Source: Alcaligenes faecalis | Lineage (GTDB): Bacteria; Pseudomonadota; Gammaproteobacteria; Burkholderiales; Burkholderiaceae_B | NCBI RefSeq assembly: GCF_041521385.1 | Contig: NZ_CP168006.1 | Location: 1,612,978 to 1,676,977 of the forward strand | Direction of reading: 5' to 3' | DNA length: 64,000 nt | In this document: positions 8,529-17,010 of the stretch, piece after piece | Layout of the letters: each line of letters begins with the position of its first letter | How positions within the stretch are numbered: the first letter of the stretch is position 1 | Notes under the pieces: generated by a model | Told to the model about the DNA's origin: nothing | What the model saw: the letters and a program-made list of their open reading frames with translations, nothing else | Databases searched by the model: none | Position numbers and translations under genes: made by a program

Positions 8529-11500
8529 ATGACGCAGTCCGTCGACACTCAATACAAGCTAAGCGACAACCTGACCGCACAATCAGGACGCATCTTTTTA
8601 ACGGGCACACAGGCCCTGGTGCGCATGTTGCTGACCCAGGCGCGCCTGGATAAAGAACACGGTTTGAACACCGCCGGTTTTGTCTCCGGCTACCGTGGTT
8701 CGCCACTGGGTGGCGTGGACATGATCATGTGGAAGGCCCAGAAGCATCTGGATCAAGCCAAGGTCCGTTTCCAACCGGCTATTAACGAAGATCTGGCGGC
8801 CTCCATGATCATGGGCACCCAGCAGGCCGGCGAGCGCGCCGACCGTACCGTCGATGGCGTGTTCTCCATGTGGTATGGCAAGGGTCCCGGAGTAGACCGT
8901 GCGGGCGATGCCTTGCACCACGGTCACGCTGCTGGAGCCTCCCAGCACGGTGGCGTCCTGATGATTGTGGGTGATGACCACGTAGCCTCGTCTTCGTCCA
9001 TCCCCCACGCCAGCGAACAATCCCTGATCGCCTGGGGCATCCCGGTGGTCAACCCCAGCTCTGTTGAAGAATACGAACGCTTTGGTATCTGGGCCTGGGC
9101 CTTATCGCGCTACTCCGGTTCCTGGGTAGCCTTCAAAGCCATTACCGAAACCGTGGAAAGCGGCCGCTCTTTCGAGATTGCCCCTCTGGATGATCTGGCC
9201 CCAGCCTTGGCCGACAAACAAGGCGGCAAACACCCCTACGATCCCAGCAAATTCCTGACGCCTTCCATGGAGGGCACCTTGGATGCCCGTCTGGATAGCG
9301 TGCGCGAATTTGCCCATAAATACAGTCTGGATCGTGTGCTGGAAGCAGCGCCCCAGGCACGTATCGGTATTGTGTCCACCGGCAAAGCCACACTGGACAC
9401 CCTGGACGCACTGCAACAGCTCAGCAGCCTGAAGGATCTGCCCGCCATTCGCCATCTGAAAATCGGGTTGAGCTGGCCTGTGAATCCGCAATCGCTGAAC
9501 GATTTTATTGAAGGCCTGGACCACGTTCTGGTCATTGAGGAAAAGGGCCCGATCATTGAAGATCAGTTAAAGAACCTGCTCTTTAACCGTGCCCAACGCC
9601 CCACGGTGTCGGGCAAGCGCGATATTGAAAATGAAGTACTGATTCCTGCCGATGGTCAGCTCAGCCCTGCCCGCGTGGCCGTGGGTCTGCGTCGCTGGCT
9701 GGGCCATCACACCAATGTGCAATTGCCTGCCTGTACGGTGCAAAACCTAACTCCGATTGATACCAATGGGCTGACGCGTCGCCCCTACTTCTGTTCAGGC
9801 TGTCCGCACAATACCTCCACCAAAGTGCCCGAAGGCAGTCAGGCCATGGCCGGTGTGGGTTGTCACTACATGGCGACCTGGATGGACCGCAAAACCCGTG
9901 GTCTGACTCAAATGGGTGGCGAAGGCACGGACTGGGTGGGTCTGTCGCCCTTTATCCAGACGGGCCACATGTTCCAGAACATGGGTGAAGGCACGTACTT
10001 TCACTCCGGCTATCTGGCAATTCGTCAGGCTATTGCCGCGAATGCCAACATCACCTACAAAATTCTGTTCAACGATGCGGTTGCCATGACCGGCGGTCAG
10101 CCCGTTGACGGCCCGATCTCCGTACCCCGCATTTGCCAGCAAACCATTGGTGAAGGGGCGCGTCGTGTGGTCATCACCACCGACGAGCCAGAACGCTATC
10201 GCGGTGTCAGCCTGCCTGCCGGTATAGACGTTCATCACCGTCGCGAGCTGGATCGTCTGCAACGTGAACTGCGCGAGATCCCTGGCGTCACCATTTTGAT
10301 TCACGACCAGACCTGTGCGGCTGAAAAGCGCCGTCGTCGTAAAAAGAACGAGTACCCCGATCCTGCCCGCCGCCTCTTTATTAACAAGGCCGTCTGCGAG
10401 GGCTGTGGGGATTGCGGGGTGCAATCGAATTGCCTGTCTTTGGTGCCTGCTGAAACGCCCGAAGGCCGCAAGCGCCAGATTGACCAGTCCAGCTGTAATA
10501 AAGACTACTCCTGCGTGGACGGTTTCTGCCCCAGCTTTGTGTCGGTAATGGGCGGTGCGCTGCGCCGTGGCGATCAAAACGGTCAGGCCGATATGAAGGC
10601 CCAGTTGCTGGCCAAGCTGGACACACTGCCACAACCTGTCATTCAAGCCAAGGACTGCAATGTGATTGTGGCCGGTGTGGGTGGTACCGGCGTGATCACT
10701 ATTGGTGCGGTGCTCTCCATGGCGGTACACCTGGAAGGTCGCTCCAGCTCCGTACTGGACATGACCGGTCTGGCACAAAAAGGCGGCACCGTCATCAGCC
10801 ACATTCGCCTGTCTGCCAATAAAGAAAACACGGGTGCCGTGCGTGTTGATCCCGGCCAAGCCGACCTGGCAATCTTGTGCGACGTGGTGGCAGCCGCTCA
10901 CCCCAATGCCCTTTCCTGCCTGCGCCCTGGCCATACTCACGCCATCATCAACGAATATCTGGCTCCCACAGCCGAGTTCACCCGCAACCCGGATGCCCCT
11001 CTGGATGCACAGCACTTGTTGAGCCAACTGAAGACCACCGCTGGTGAAAACCAGGTGCGTTCTTTCAATGCTCACCAGGCAGCCACCCTGCTGTTCGGAG
11101 ACAGTCTGCTGTCCAATATGCTCTTGATGGGCATGGCTTGGCAGCAAGGTTCCATGCCCGTTAGCAGCACGGCGGTTGAACAAGCCATCCGTCTGAATGG
11201 TGTAGCTATTCAAGCCAACCTGGATGCCTTCCACTTGGGTCGCGTGCTGGCTCACGATGAAAAAGCACTGGCCAGCCTCTTGGCTCCAGCCGCTCAAGTG
11301 GTGACCTTGCAGCGTCGCGAAACACTGGAACAAATCATGCAGCGTTGCACCAGCAGCCTGGAGCAATACCAGAACGCCGCGTATGCCCAACGCTTCACCA
11401 ACACCATCAATGCACTGCGTGACGCCGAGCAAACACTGCGTCCGGGTCAGCGTCCTGTCTTGACTGAAAAAGCGGCTCGCAGCTTGTACAAGCTGATGGC

Positions 11501-11987
11501 CTACAAAGATGAGTACGAAGTGGCTCGCCTGTTCAGCTCGCCCGCTTTCCGCCAGGATCTGGAACAGCAATTTGAAGGTGACTTCTCCTTGCGCTTTCAC
11601 TTCGCCCCGCCTTTGCTGGCACGCCGTGACCCGGCGACAGGCCGCCCACGCAAGATCACCTTGGGACCACGCACAGCCACTTTGCTGCGCTGGATGGCCA
11701 AAGGCAAGGGTCTACGCAACACCCCACTAGATCCCTTTGGCTACACCCATGAGCGTCGTATGGAGCGTCGCTTCTGGCGTGAATACCAGAGCCTGCTCAA
11801 CAGCTTGAGCAAGAATCTGGATCAGGCCAACTACGCCACGGCATTGGAACTGGCCGAGCTGCCCCAACAATTGCGCGGCTTCGGCCCCGTAAAAATGGAA
11901 TCGGCCAAGCAATACGAAGCCCGGTTTGCAGAGTTGACGCAGCAATTGAAAAACACAGGCCTGACAATTCAGGCAATTCCCGCCTAA
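8529..11987 (+). CDS. Indolepyruvate ferredoxin oxidoreductase, fused long form
   Basis: Large enzyme of 1152 residues that oxidatively decarboxylates aryl-2-keto acids such as indolepyruvate and phenylpyruvate to the acyl-CoA. Domain order: thiamine-diphosphate pyrimidine-type domain, a central thiamine-diphosphate-binding part (GMGEGTYFHSGYLAIRQAI and NDAVAMTGGQPVDG), a ferredoxin-like cluster (CEGCGDCGVQSNC, then further cysteines in CNKDYSCVDGFC), an IorB-type gamma domain (VAGVGGTGVITIGAVLSMA), and a C-terminal extension typical of long aerobic homologues. In archaea the same functions are on separate IorA and IorB chains. The ATG at 8529 follows GGAGG by 7 bases. The gene is monocistronic, ends at a strong terminator, and is divergent from an Lrp-type regulator, which suggests a catabolic role in aromatic amino acid breakdown. 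Confidence 0.92.
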   Translation: MTQSVDTQYKLSDNLTAQSGRIFLTGTQALVRMLLTQARLDKEHGLNTAGFVSGYRGSPLGGVDMIMWKAQKHLDQAKVRFQPAINEDLAASMIMGTQQAGERADRTVDGVFSMWYGKGPGVDRAGDALHHGHAAGASQHGGVLMIVGDDHVASSSSIPHASEQSLIAWGIPVVNPSSVEEYERFGIWAWALSRYSGSWVAFKAITETVESGRSFEIAPLDDLAPALADKQGGKHPYDPSKFLTPSMEGTLDARLDSVREFAHKYSLDRVLEAAPQARIGIVSTGKATLDTLDALQQLSSLKDLPAIRHLKIGLSWPVNPQSLNDFIEGLDHVLVIEEKGPIIEDQLKNLLFNRAQRPTVSGKRDIENEVLIPADGQLSPARVAVGLRRWLGHHTNVQLPACTVQNLTPIDTNGLTRRPYFCSGCPHNTSTKVPEGSQAMAGVGCHYMATWMDRKTRGLTQMGGEGTDWVGLSPFIQTGHMFQNMGEGTYFHSGYLAIRQAIAANANITYKILFNDAVAMTGGQPVDGPISVPRICQQTIGEGARRVVITTDEPERYRGVSLPAGIDVHHRRELDRLQRELREIPGVTILIHDQTCAAEKRRRRKKNEYPDPARRLFINKAVCEGCGDCGVQSNCLSLVPAETPEGRKRQIDQSSCNKDYSCVDGFCPSFVSVMGGALRRGDQNGQADMKAQLLAKLDTLPQPVIQAKDCNVIVAGVGGTGVITIGAVLSMAVHLEGRSSSVLDMTGLAQKGGTVISHIRLSANKENTGAVRVDPGQADLAILCDVVAAAHPNALSCLRPGHTHAIINEYLAPTAEFTRNPDAPLDAQHLLSQLKTTAGENQVRSFNAHQAATLLFGDSLLSNMLLMGMAWQQGSMPVSSTAVEQAIRLNGVAIQANLDAFHLGRVLAHDEKALASLLAPAAQVVTLQRRETLEQIMQRCTSSLEQYQNAAYAQRFTNTINALRDAEQTLRPGQRPVLTEKAARSLYKLMAYKDEYEVARLFSSPAFRQDLEQQFEGDFSLRFHFAPPLLARRDPATGRPRKITLGPRTATLLRWMAKGKGLRNTPLDPFGYTHERRMERRFWREYQSLLNSLSKNLDQANYATALELAELPQQLRGFGPVKMESAKQYEARFAELTQQLKNTGLTIQAIPA

Positions 11988-12023
11988 GTCTTACCTCTCC
12001 AGAAGGATTAACCTGCCCTTTCA

Positions 12024-12049
12024 GCCCTGCTTATGCAGGGCTTTTTTTT
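12024..12049 (+). terminator. Rho-independent terminator of the oxidoreductase gene
   Basis: GCCCTGC (12024-12030), loop TTAT, GCAGGGC (12035-12041), then eight T residues. A textbook intrinsic terminator 37 bases after the stop codon. Confidence 0.95.
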
Positions 12050-12440
12050 AAGCTTGAACACACACTAAAAACCGCAGCTCAATCATGAACCACACCTCGT
12101 TTTCAAACTTATTTGCCACGCTTAATAGGGATTTTCAAGTCGCAAAAGCCCCGTACCTCTAGACGAGAATGCGTCAAGAATCAGGGACTTACTTACGGCC
12201 ACGAATGGGTTTCCCGTCTACAGAACGCAACTTATTGGAGACAGCAGGCGGGGCTTAACAAAGCCATATGCCTGTGCTACATGATTATTACTTGACTGTG
12301 TAGGGGCTTGCGTTAGACTGCTAAGCTTATAAGGTATTGACCTTAGACGCCTGCGTCATTTGAAAAAGGCCATTGCAGTTTTCCAGGCCAGGTCAAATGG
12401 GTGTGGACAAACTAAAGACTTGTTCTCAAGGAGCATGATC
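12050..12440. other. Gene-free stretch before the histone-like gene
   Basis: About 390 bases without a supportable gene. A 60-codon ORF at 12113-12295 has no ribosome-binding site and no recognisable similarity. The right end holds the candidate promoter and the ribosome-binding site (AAGGAG, 12428-12433) of the following gene. Confidence 0.5.
12292..12319 (+). promoter_or_regulatory. Candidate promoter of the histone H1-like gene
   Basis: TTGACT (12292-12297) and TAGACT (12314-12319) are separated by 16 bases, about 120 bases before the start codon. The match to sigma-70 consensus is moderate. Confidence 0.4.
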
Positions 12441-13238
12441 ATGGCAACAGCCAAGAAAGGCGCAGCAAAAGCAGCAAACACCAAAACCCCTAGCCCCAAG
12501 AAAGCAACGCCAGCCAAAGCACCAGTAAAAGCTTCCGCTACCAAGACCAGTCCCAGCAGCAAACCCGCTGCCAAAAAGTCCCCCTCTAAAACCACGGCTA
12601 CCAAGACCAGCAAGGCTGCTGTAAAAGCGCCTGCCAAGTCCGCGACCAGCGCACCCGCCAAGAAAACGGTTGCGAAAAAAGCGGCAGTGAAAAAAACGGC
12701 TCAGACAAAGAGCACGACGATCAAAACCACCGCGACCAAGGCTGCCGCCGTCAAGACCGTAGCTAAAAAAGCAGCAGCTAAAAAAACAATCGCTAAAAAA
12801 GCGGTGGCCAAGAAAGTCGTGGCCAAAAAGGCCGTCGCTAAAAAGGCAGGCACTAAACCTGCTGCCACCGCTGCTGCAAAAAAAACGGCCAGCACCAAGG
12901 CAAGCAAGCCTGTGGCCAAAAAAGCCACTCCCAACAAAGCGGCAGCGAAACCTGCCACTAAAACCGGCACCAAGGCAGTTGTAAAGACCGCGGCCAAGAA
13001 AGCCAGTCCTGCTGCCAGTGCCAAGAAACCCGTAGTTCCAAAGAAGAAAGAAGTTAAATCCGTGACCGCAGAAACCAAAACCTCAAAGACCAGCACCACA
13101 CCTAAAACTACCGCTAAGGTAGGGAATAAAACCGCAGCTCGCAAAGCGAGCAAAACGGCAGCATCGCCTGCCGAGCCGCTGCGCGACGACATCAACCCCG
13201 CCGGCTCCTGGCCCTTCCCAACCGGCAAGCGTCCTTAA
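12441..13238 (+). CDS. Histone H1-like DNA-binding protein
   Basis: Protein of 265 residues made almost wholly of Ala, Lys, Thr, Pro and Val, with irregular repeats of the AKKA/VAKK type, most regular at about residues 105-140. This is the pattern of eukaryotic histone H1 tails and of Bordetella BpH1 and Pseudomonas AlgP. Such proteins bind DNA non-specifically and affect nucleoid compaction and gene expression. The C-terminus changes to a non-repetitive acidic and aromatic segment ending NPAGSWPFPTGKRP, which looks like a separate conserved tail. The ATG at 12441 is preferred over 12435 because AAGGAG (12428-12433) is correctly spaced only for the later one. Repeat number probably varies between strains. 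Confidence 0.85.
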   Translation: MATAKKGAAKAANTKTPSPKKATPAKAPVKASATKTSPSSKPAAKKSPSKTTATKTSKAAVKAPAKSATSAPAKKTVAKKAAVKKTAQTKSTTIKTTATKAAAVKTVAKKAAAKKTIAKKAVAKKVVAKKAVAKKAGTKPAATAAAKKTASTKASKPVAKKATPNKAAAKPATKTGTKAVVKTAAKKASPAASAKKPVVPKKKEVKSVTAETKTSKTSTTPKTTAKVGNKTAARKASKTAASPAEPLRDDINPAGSWPFPTGKRP

Positions 13239-13265
13239 TCACACACTGCCTTCATATTTTTCCTC

Positions 13266-13300
13266 AAAGAGCCACCCTGGTCAGGGTGGCTCTTTGGTTT
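13266..13300 (+). terminator. Rho-independent terminator of the histone-like gene
   Basis: AAAGAGCCACCCTG (13266-13279) pairs perfectly with CAGGGTGGCTCTTT (13282-13295) in one long stem with a minimal loop, 28 bases after the stop. Confidence 0.85.
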
Positions 13301-13352
13301 GTAGCACTTGCATGCGACAATTCCTTCTCCCATCAATTCATACCAAGCAACT

Positions 13353-13916
13353 ATGTTCAGTGAAGTCGCCCTCTTCCTAATCCATATTGTTCTGTCGCTG
13401 CTGGGCACGATTTTGCTACTGCGTGCCTGGGTTTATGCGCTCAGAATTCATCCCTTCAACCCTTATTCACAAGCCATGTTCAAAGTCACGGACTGGCTGG
13501 TCATGCCTTTGCGACGCGTGGTCAAAAGCGGCAACCGTTGGGACTGGACCTCCTTGGTCGCAGCCTGGCTAAGTGCATTGGTCTACCTGGTCCTCAGTGC
13601 CATGGTGCTGACCGGCTCCATGTCCATGCTCTCGAACTTCCCCATGTTCTTGCTGGCCGCCGTCTTTACCTTGCTGCGCTGGGCCTTAAGCCTGATCTTC
13701 TGGGTTGTGCTGCTGCAGGCCCTGCTATCCTGGATTCAGCCACAATCACCCAGCATGCCTTTGCTGCGCTCAATTACCGCCCCCTTGCTGGACCCGATAC
13801 GCCGTGTCCTGCCCGACTTGGGTGGCCTGGATCTGTCGCCGCTGGTCGTCTTGCTGCTGACCCAAGTGCTTAATATGGTTATCACACGCACGGCTTTCAG
13901 CCTGGTGCCAATCTAA
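13353..13916 (+). CDS. yggT: YggT family integral membrane protein
   Basis: Protein of 187 residues with four hydrophobic segments arranged as two similar halves. Each half carries the YggT signature of a helix followed by an LxxW/P-rich segment: LLRAWVYALRIHPFNPYSQ in the first and LLQALLSWIQPQSP with ITAPLLDPIRRVLP in the second. YggT proteins are inner-membrane proteins of poorly defined function, linked in some bacteria to osmotic or K+ homeostasis and in plastids to nucleoid or cytochrome assembly. The ATG at 13353 gives the usual N-terminus; the upstream in-frame ATG at 13308 is less likely. It is not beside proC here, unlike the arrangement in many proteobacteria. Confidence 0.88.
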   Translation: MFSEVALFLIHIVLSLLGTILLLRAWVYALRIHPFNPYSQAMFKVTDWLVMPLRRVVKSGNRWDWTSLVAAWLSALVYLVLSAMVLTGSMSMLSNFPMFLLAAVFTLLRWALSLIFWVVLLQALLSWIQPQSPSMPLLRSITAPLLDPIRRVLPDLGGLDLSPLVVLLLTQVLNMVITRTAFSLVPI

Positions 13917-13937
13917 GCACTGCGCGCTGGAAACTTG

Positions 13938-13966
13938 AAAAACCTGGGCTATGCTCAGGTTTTTTA
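13938..13966 (+). terminator. Terminator after yggT
   Basis: AAAACCTG (13939-13946) pairs with CAGGTTTT (13956-13963) and is followed by further T residues. It lies just downstream of the yggT stop. Confidence 0.75.
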
Positions 13967-14212
13967 CTTTGATGCATCGCTATGCTTGATCTTTGCCTAC
14001 TTGCTGAACCGCATTAAAGTCATCCTCAAGAATACGCAACCCGCAGCCATATTCAAGCAAACAAACTCATTCTGAATTAGGCTGATCTGATCTCCTCCCA
14101 AGTCTGGAAAAAAACCTTCCTTTCCTGCCCTGAATTCAAGAGCAAGAATCAGGGTGTCTTGGCCAAAAGCGGACCTTATACTGGCCTCATCACCCATCAG
14201 CAGGCCACAGCC

Positions 14213-15437
14213 ATGACTCGTCTTCCACCAAAATCGGACTCAGACCGCCGCTACCGCGAGGCCGAACAATTTCTGGCCGCACTGGACCCAGACTGGCAAG
14301 CCTTGGTCACCCATGTAGGTCCTTGCATCCATCAGCCGCGCCCCGAGCGCGACCCCTACGAGGCCCTGATCCGCTCGGTGGTGTATCAACAATTGCACAC
14401 CCGTGCGGCTGAACGCATTCTGCAACGCCTGATTGATATTTATCCACATGGCCACTGCCCAACACCTGAAGAAGTGCTGGCCACTCCCTATGAAACCCTG
14501 CGCGCATGTGGTTTGTCCGGTGCCAAGGCCAATAGCATTGTGGGACTGGCTCAAGCAAGTTTGGAGGGCGTTATTCCCGATCAGGCCACCGCTTTGCAAA
14601 TGCCTGATGAAGATCTGATCAAGCAGTTGACCACACTACGCGGCATAGGCCGCTGGACGGTGGAAATGATGATGATGTACACGCTGGAGCATGAGGATAT
14701 TCTGCCCGCAGACGACTTCGGGGTGCGTGAGGGCTATCGTCATTTGAAGCGTTTGGACAAGGCCCCCTCCGCCCGCGCCTTGCGTGACATCGGCCAGGCT
14801 TGGGCACCCTATCGCAGTGTGGCTTCCTGGTACTTGTGGCGCATGCCCAAACACACACCAGCGTCAGAGCCTACCCCAAACAAGCTACATCGCAGTCAAC
14901 GCCCACAGGCCAAATCACCTCGCCAACAAGGCCCAGGCAACCCAATTCGTTTTGTAATTACCCAATCCAGCTTGGGCGCACTGATGGTCGCAGAAAGTGA
15001 GCGCGGGATTTGTGCCATTTCTTTAGGCGATGATCCCAAAGTCTTGCTGGAACAGTTGCAGGATCGTTTCAAAGGAAGCGAACTGATGGGTGCAGATTCA
15101 CCATTCAAGCAGCGGGTTGCTCAAGTACTGGCCATGGTAGAAGAGCCAAACCAAAAGTTAGCCCTACCCCTGGACATTCAAGGCACCGCCTTTCAAACAG
15201 CGGGTCTGGGAGTTTTTGCGTCATATCCCGGCAGGCCAGACGCTGAGCTATACCGAGATTGCCGAGCGCCTGGGCATGCCCAAGGGCGCCCGTGCAGTCG
15301 CACGAGCCTGCGCCAGCAATACTCTGGCCATTGCCATCCCCTGCCATCGCGTCTTGCGACAAAGCGGTGACCTAGCGGGCTACCGCTGGGGGCTGGAGCG
15401 CAAGAAAACCTTGTTGGAGCGAGAACACGCGCAATAA
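14213..15437 (+). pseudogene. AlkA-type DNA glycosylase fused to Ogt-type methyltransferase, broken by +1 frameshift
   Basis: The first part (residues about 1-215 from ATG 14213) is a 3-methyladenine DNA glycosylase of the HhH-GPD superfamily: the hairpin is LRGIGRWTVEMMM and the catalytic Asp lies in LPADDFGVREGY. After a linker rich in Pro, Gln and basic residues comes an O6-methylguanine-DNA methyltransferase (IRFVITQSSLGALMVAESERGICAISLGD). Near 15195-15197 the expected GTAFQQRVW is changed by one extra A (CAAACAG where CAACAG would keep frame). The original frame then runs into an unrelated tail ending at 15370. The true continuation is in the next frame (ending 15437) with the active-site motif AIPCHRV and the C-terminal GYRWGLERKK. 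As read, the glycosylase survives and the methyltransferase is truncated before its catalytic Cys. A sequencing error is a real alternative. Confidence 0.8.
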
Positions 15438-15460
15438 AGTCACTACGATTAGCAGGCATG

Positions 15461-15485
15461 AAAAAACCCGGCCAATGGCCGGGTC
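15461..15485 (-). terminator. Rho-independent terminator of the glycine-zipper lipoprotein gene
   Basis: ACCCGGCCA and TGGCCGGGT form a perfect stem (15466-15484). On the minus strand it is followed by six T residues (15466-15461). It may also end the converging repair gene. Confidence 0.85.
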
Positions 15486-15511
15486 TTATGCACAAAACCC
15501 AGGGGCTTTGC

Positions 15512-16003
15512 TTACATGGGCACCACACGAGTTGGGCCGTTACCGCTAAGCATACGGACACGCTGACCGGCTGAAAGAGGCACATCGGCTTCCTGGGCCA
15601 CCACACGGGTTTCACCATTATCCAGTTGCACCGTGATCTCCAGACCCTGGGTTTTACCCATGCGGTTTTCAACCGCATTACCAACCAGCCCCCCCAGAAT
15701 GGCGCCACCAATACTAGCCAGGATGCTGCCTCGGCCACCACCAATACTGCTGGCAGCGACACCACCCAATGCAGCCCCACCCACGGTGCCGACGCCGGAG
15801 TTCTGATCTTCCTGAATCGTGACAGCACGGACCGAAACAACGGTACCCAAACGCACGATTTGCTCACGCTGAGCCTGACCGTAGCTGTACACCGAGCTGG
15901 ATGCCGATTTATTGGCACAACCCGCCAACAAAAACACGGGGGCCGCCAAGCTCGCCACTACCAGCAGACGCACTTTGGGTCGATCGAAAAAAGAAACATA
16001 CAT
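15512..16003 (-). CDS. Glycine-zipper outer-membrane lipoprotein (SlyB/Pcp-like)
   Basis: Protein of 163 residues. The signal peptide ends in the lipobox LAGC (Cys near residue 29). The mature part has a short Ser/Tyr-rich segment, a VVSVRAVTIQ strand, and a glycine-zipper 2TM-like region (GTVGGAALGGVAASSIGGG ... GAILGGLVGNAVENRMGKT). It ends in a beta-rich domain with ITVQLDNGETRVVAQE. This matches the SlyB/PcpP/OmpA-associated lipoprotein group, which contributes to outer-membrane stability. The ATG at 16003 has GGAG 8 bases upstream; an in-frame start at 16039 is not needed. It is monocistronic with its own terminator. Confidence 0.88.
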   Translation of the reverse strand: MYVSFFDRPKVRLLVVASLAAPVFLLAGCANKSASSSVYSYGQAQREQIVRLGTVVSVRAVTIQEDQNSGVGTVGGAALGGVAASSIGGGRGSILASIGGAILGGLVGNAVENRMGKTQGLEITVQLDNGETRVVAQEADVPLSAGQRVRMLSGNGPTRVVPM

Positions 16004-16060
16004 ACGGTTTACTCCAAAAAACGTAGCTGGCCGAACCATAAAAAGTTGTTAGGCGCTCTC

Positions 16061-17002
16061 TTACAGACTGCGCTCAATGCCATAGTGCTGTTTTAACATG
16101 GCCGAGATCTGTGACCGTTTAAATTCATGATTTTGCGGGCCATCGACCTGGATTTTAATACTGCCCATCAAGTTGCCCAAGCTGCAAGCCTCCTGCCAGC
16201 TCCAGCCTTTTGTAAGACCATATAACAAACCTGCACGATGGGCATCACCACAACCAGTAGGATCAACTACATTTTCCACGGGCACCGGGGCAATTTCGTA
16301 AACCTGTCCGTTGTGGTAGAGCGTACTTCCATACTCTCCACGCGTCACAATAGCGGCCTGCAAGCCCTGTGCGATCTCGGCCATGCTCTTGGAGGTACGT
16401 TGCTCGATAACTTCGGCCTCATACTCATTTGCCGTAAGAACTTGACACAGTTCCAGCATTTCCAGCAGATCCTCACCCATAAACAACGGCATGGCTTGGC
16501 CCAAGTCGAAGATGAATGGTGTGCCTTGTGCGCTCAGGCGACGGGCATGAGCAAACATGCCATCTTTGGAGTCCGGAGCCACAATGCCCCAGGCCGCTTC
16601 CTGACCGGACAAGTCAATCTGGGCCGAACTGACCATGGCACCAGGATGGAAAGAAGTAATCTGGCTGGCAGCCAAATCTGTAGTGATAAAACACTGGGGG
16701 GTGAACATATCTGGCATCACTCGCACCATGCTGGTATCAATACCCAGATTCTGCAGACGCTGCACATAATCCACACCATCACTACCAACCGCCCCCACTG
16801 GAACAGGATGGCCACCGAGCATGTTCAATGTGTAGGCCATGTTGCCAGCACAGCCGCCCCACTCTTTACGCAAGCTGGGCACAAAAAAAGACACACTCAG
16901 GGTTTTGATGCTATCGGGCAAGATGTGATCTTTGAAGTACCCCTCGAAAACCGCGATCGTATCAAACGCGATCGAACCACATACCAGCACTCGCTCGGTC
17001 AT
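16061..17002 (-). CDS. PfkB-family kinase, probable adenosine kinase
   Basis: Protein of 313 residues of the ribokinase/PfkB family. The N-terminal GSIAFDTIAVFEG and the GGCAGNMAYTLNMLGG glycine-rich segment form the sugar-binding side. The C-terminal signature DPTGCGDAHRAGLLYG carries the catalytic Asp of the anion hole, with Cys in place of the usual Ala of GAGD. This form is typical of a bacterial group annotated as adenosine kinase or carbohydrate kinase. It would phosphorylate adenosine or a sugar in the cytosol; the substrate cannot be fixed from sequence alone. It is the last gene of a minus-strand run, starting 8 bases after the DUF3426 gene stop. Confidence 0.85.
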   Translation of the reverse strand: MTERVLVCGSIAFDTIAVFEGYFKDHILPDSIKTLSVSFFVPSLRKEWGGCAGNMAYTLNMLGGHPVPVGAVGSDGVDYVQRLQNLGIDTSMVRVMPDMFTPQCFITTDLAASQITSFHPGAMVSSAQIDLSGQEAAWGIVAPDSKDGMFAHARRLSAQGTPFIFDLGQAMPLFMGEDLLEMLELCQVLTANEYEAEVIEQRTSKSMAEIAQGLQAAIVTRGEYGSTLYHNGQVYEIAPVPVENVVDPTGCGDAHRAGLLYGLTKGWSWQEACSLGNLMGSIKIQVDGPQNHEFKRSQISAMLKQHYGIERSL

Positions 17003-17010
17003 AAATTACC

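Noticed and set aside
9795..11600. 601-codon minus-strand ORF inside the oxidoreductase gene
   Set aside because: Antisense shadow of a conserved coding region; no ribosome-binding site or family signature.
12113..12295. 60-codon ORF before the histone-like gene
   Set aside because: No ribosome-binding site, no recognisable motif; considered as an integrase fragment but no catalytic pattern could be read.
12441..13238. Lysine/alanine repeats as a DNA tandem repeat or CRISPR-like array
   Set aside because: The periodicity is at the protein level and irregular; units and spacers are not of constant length.
13997..14197. 66-codon minus-strand ORF before the repair fusion gene
   Set aside because: No ribosome-binding site and no family resemblance; overlaps the probable promoter region.
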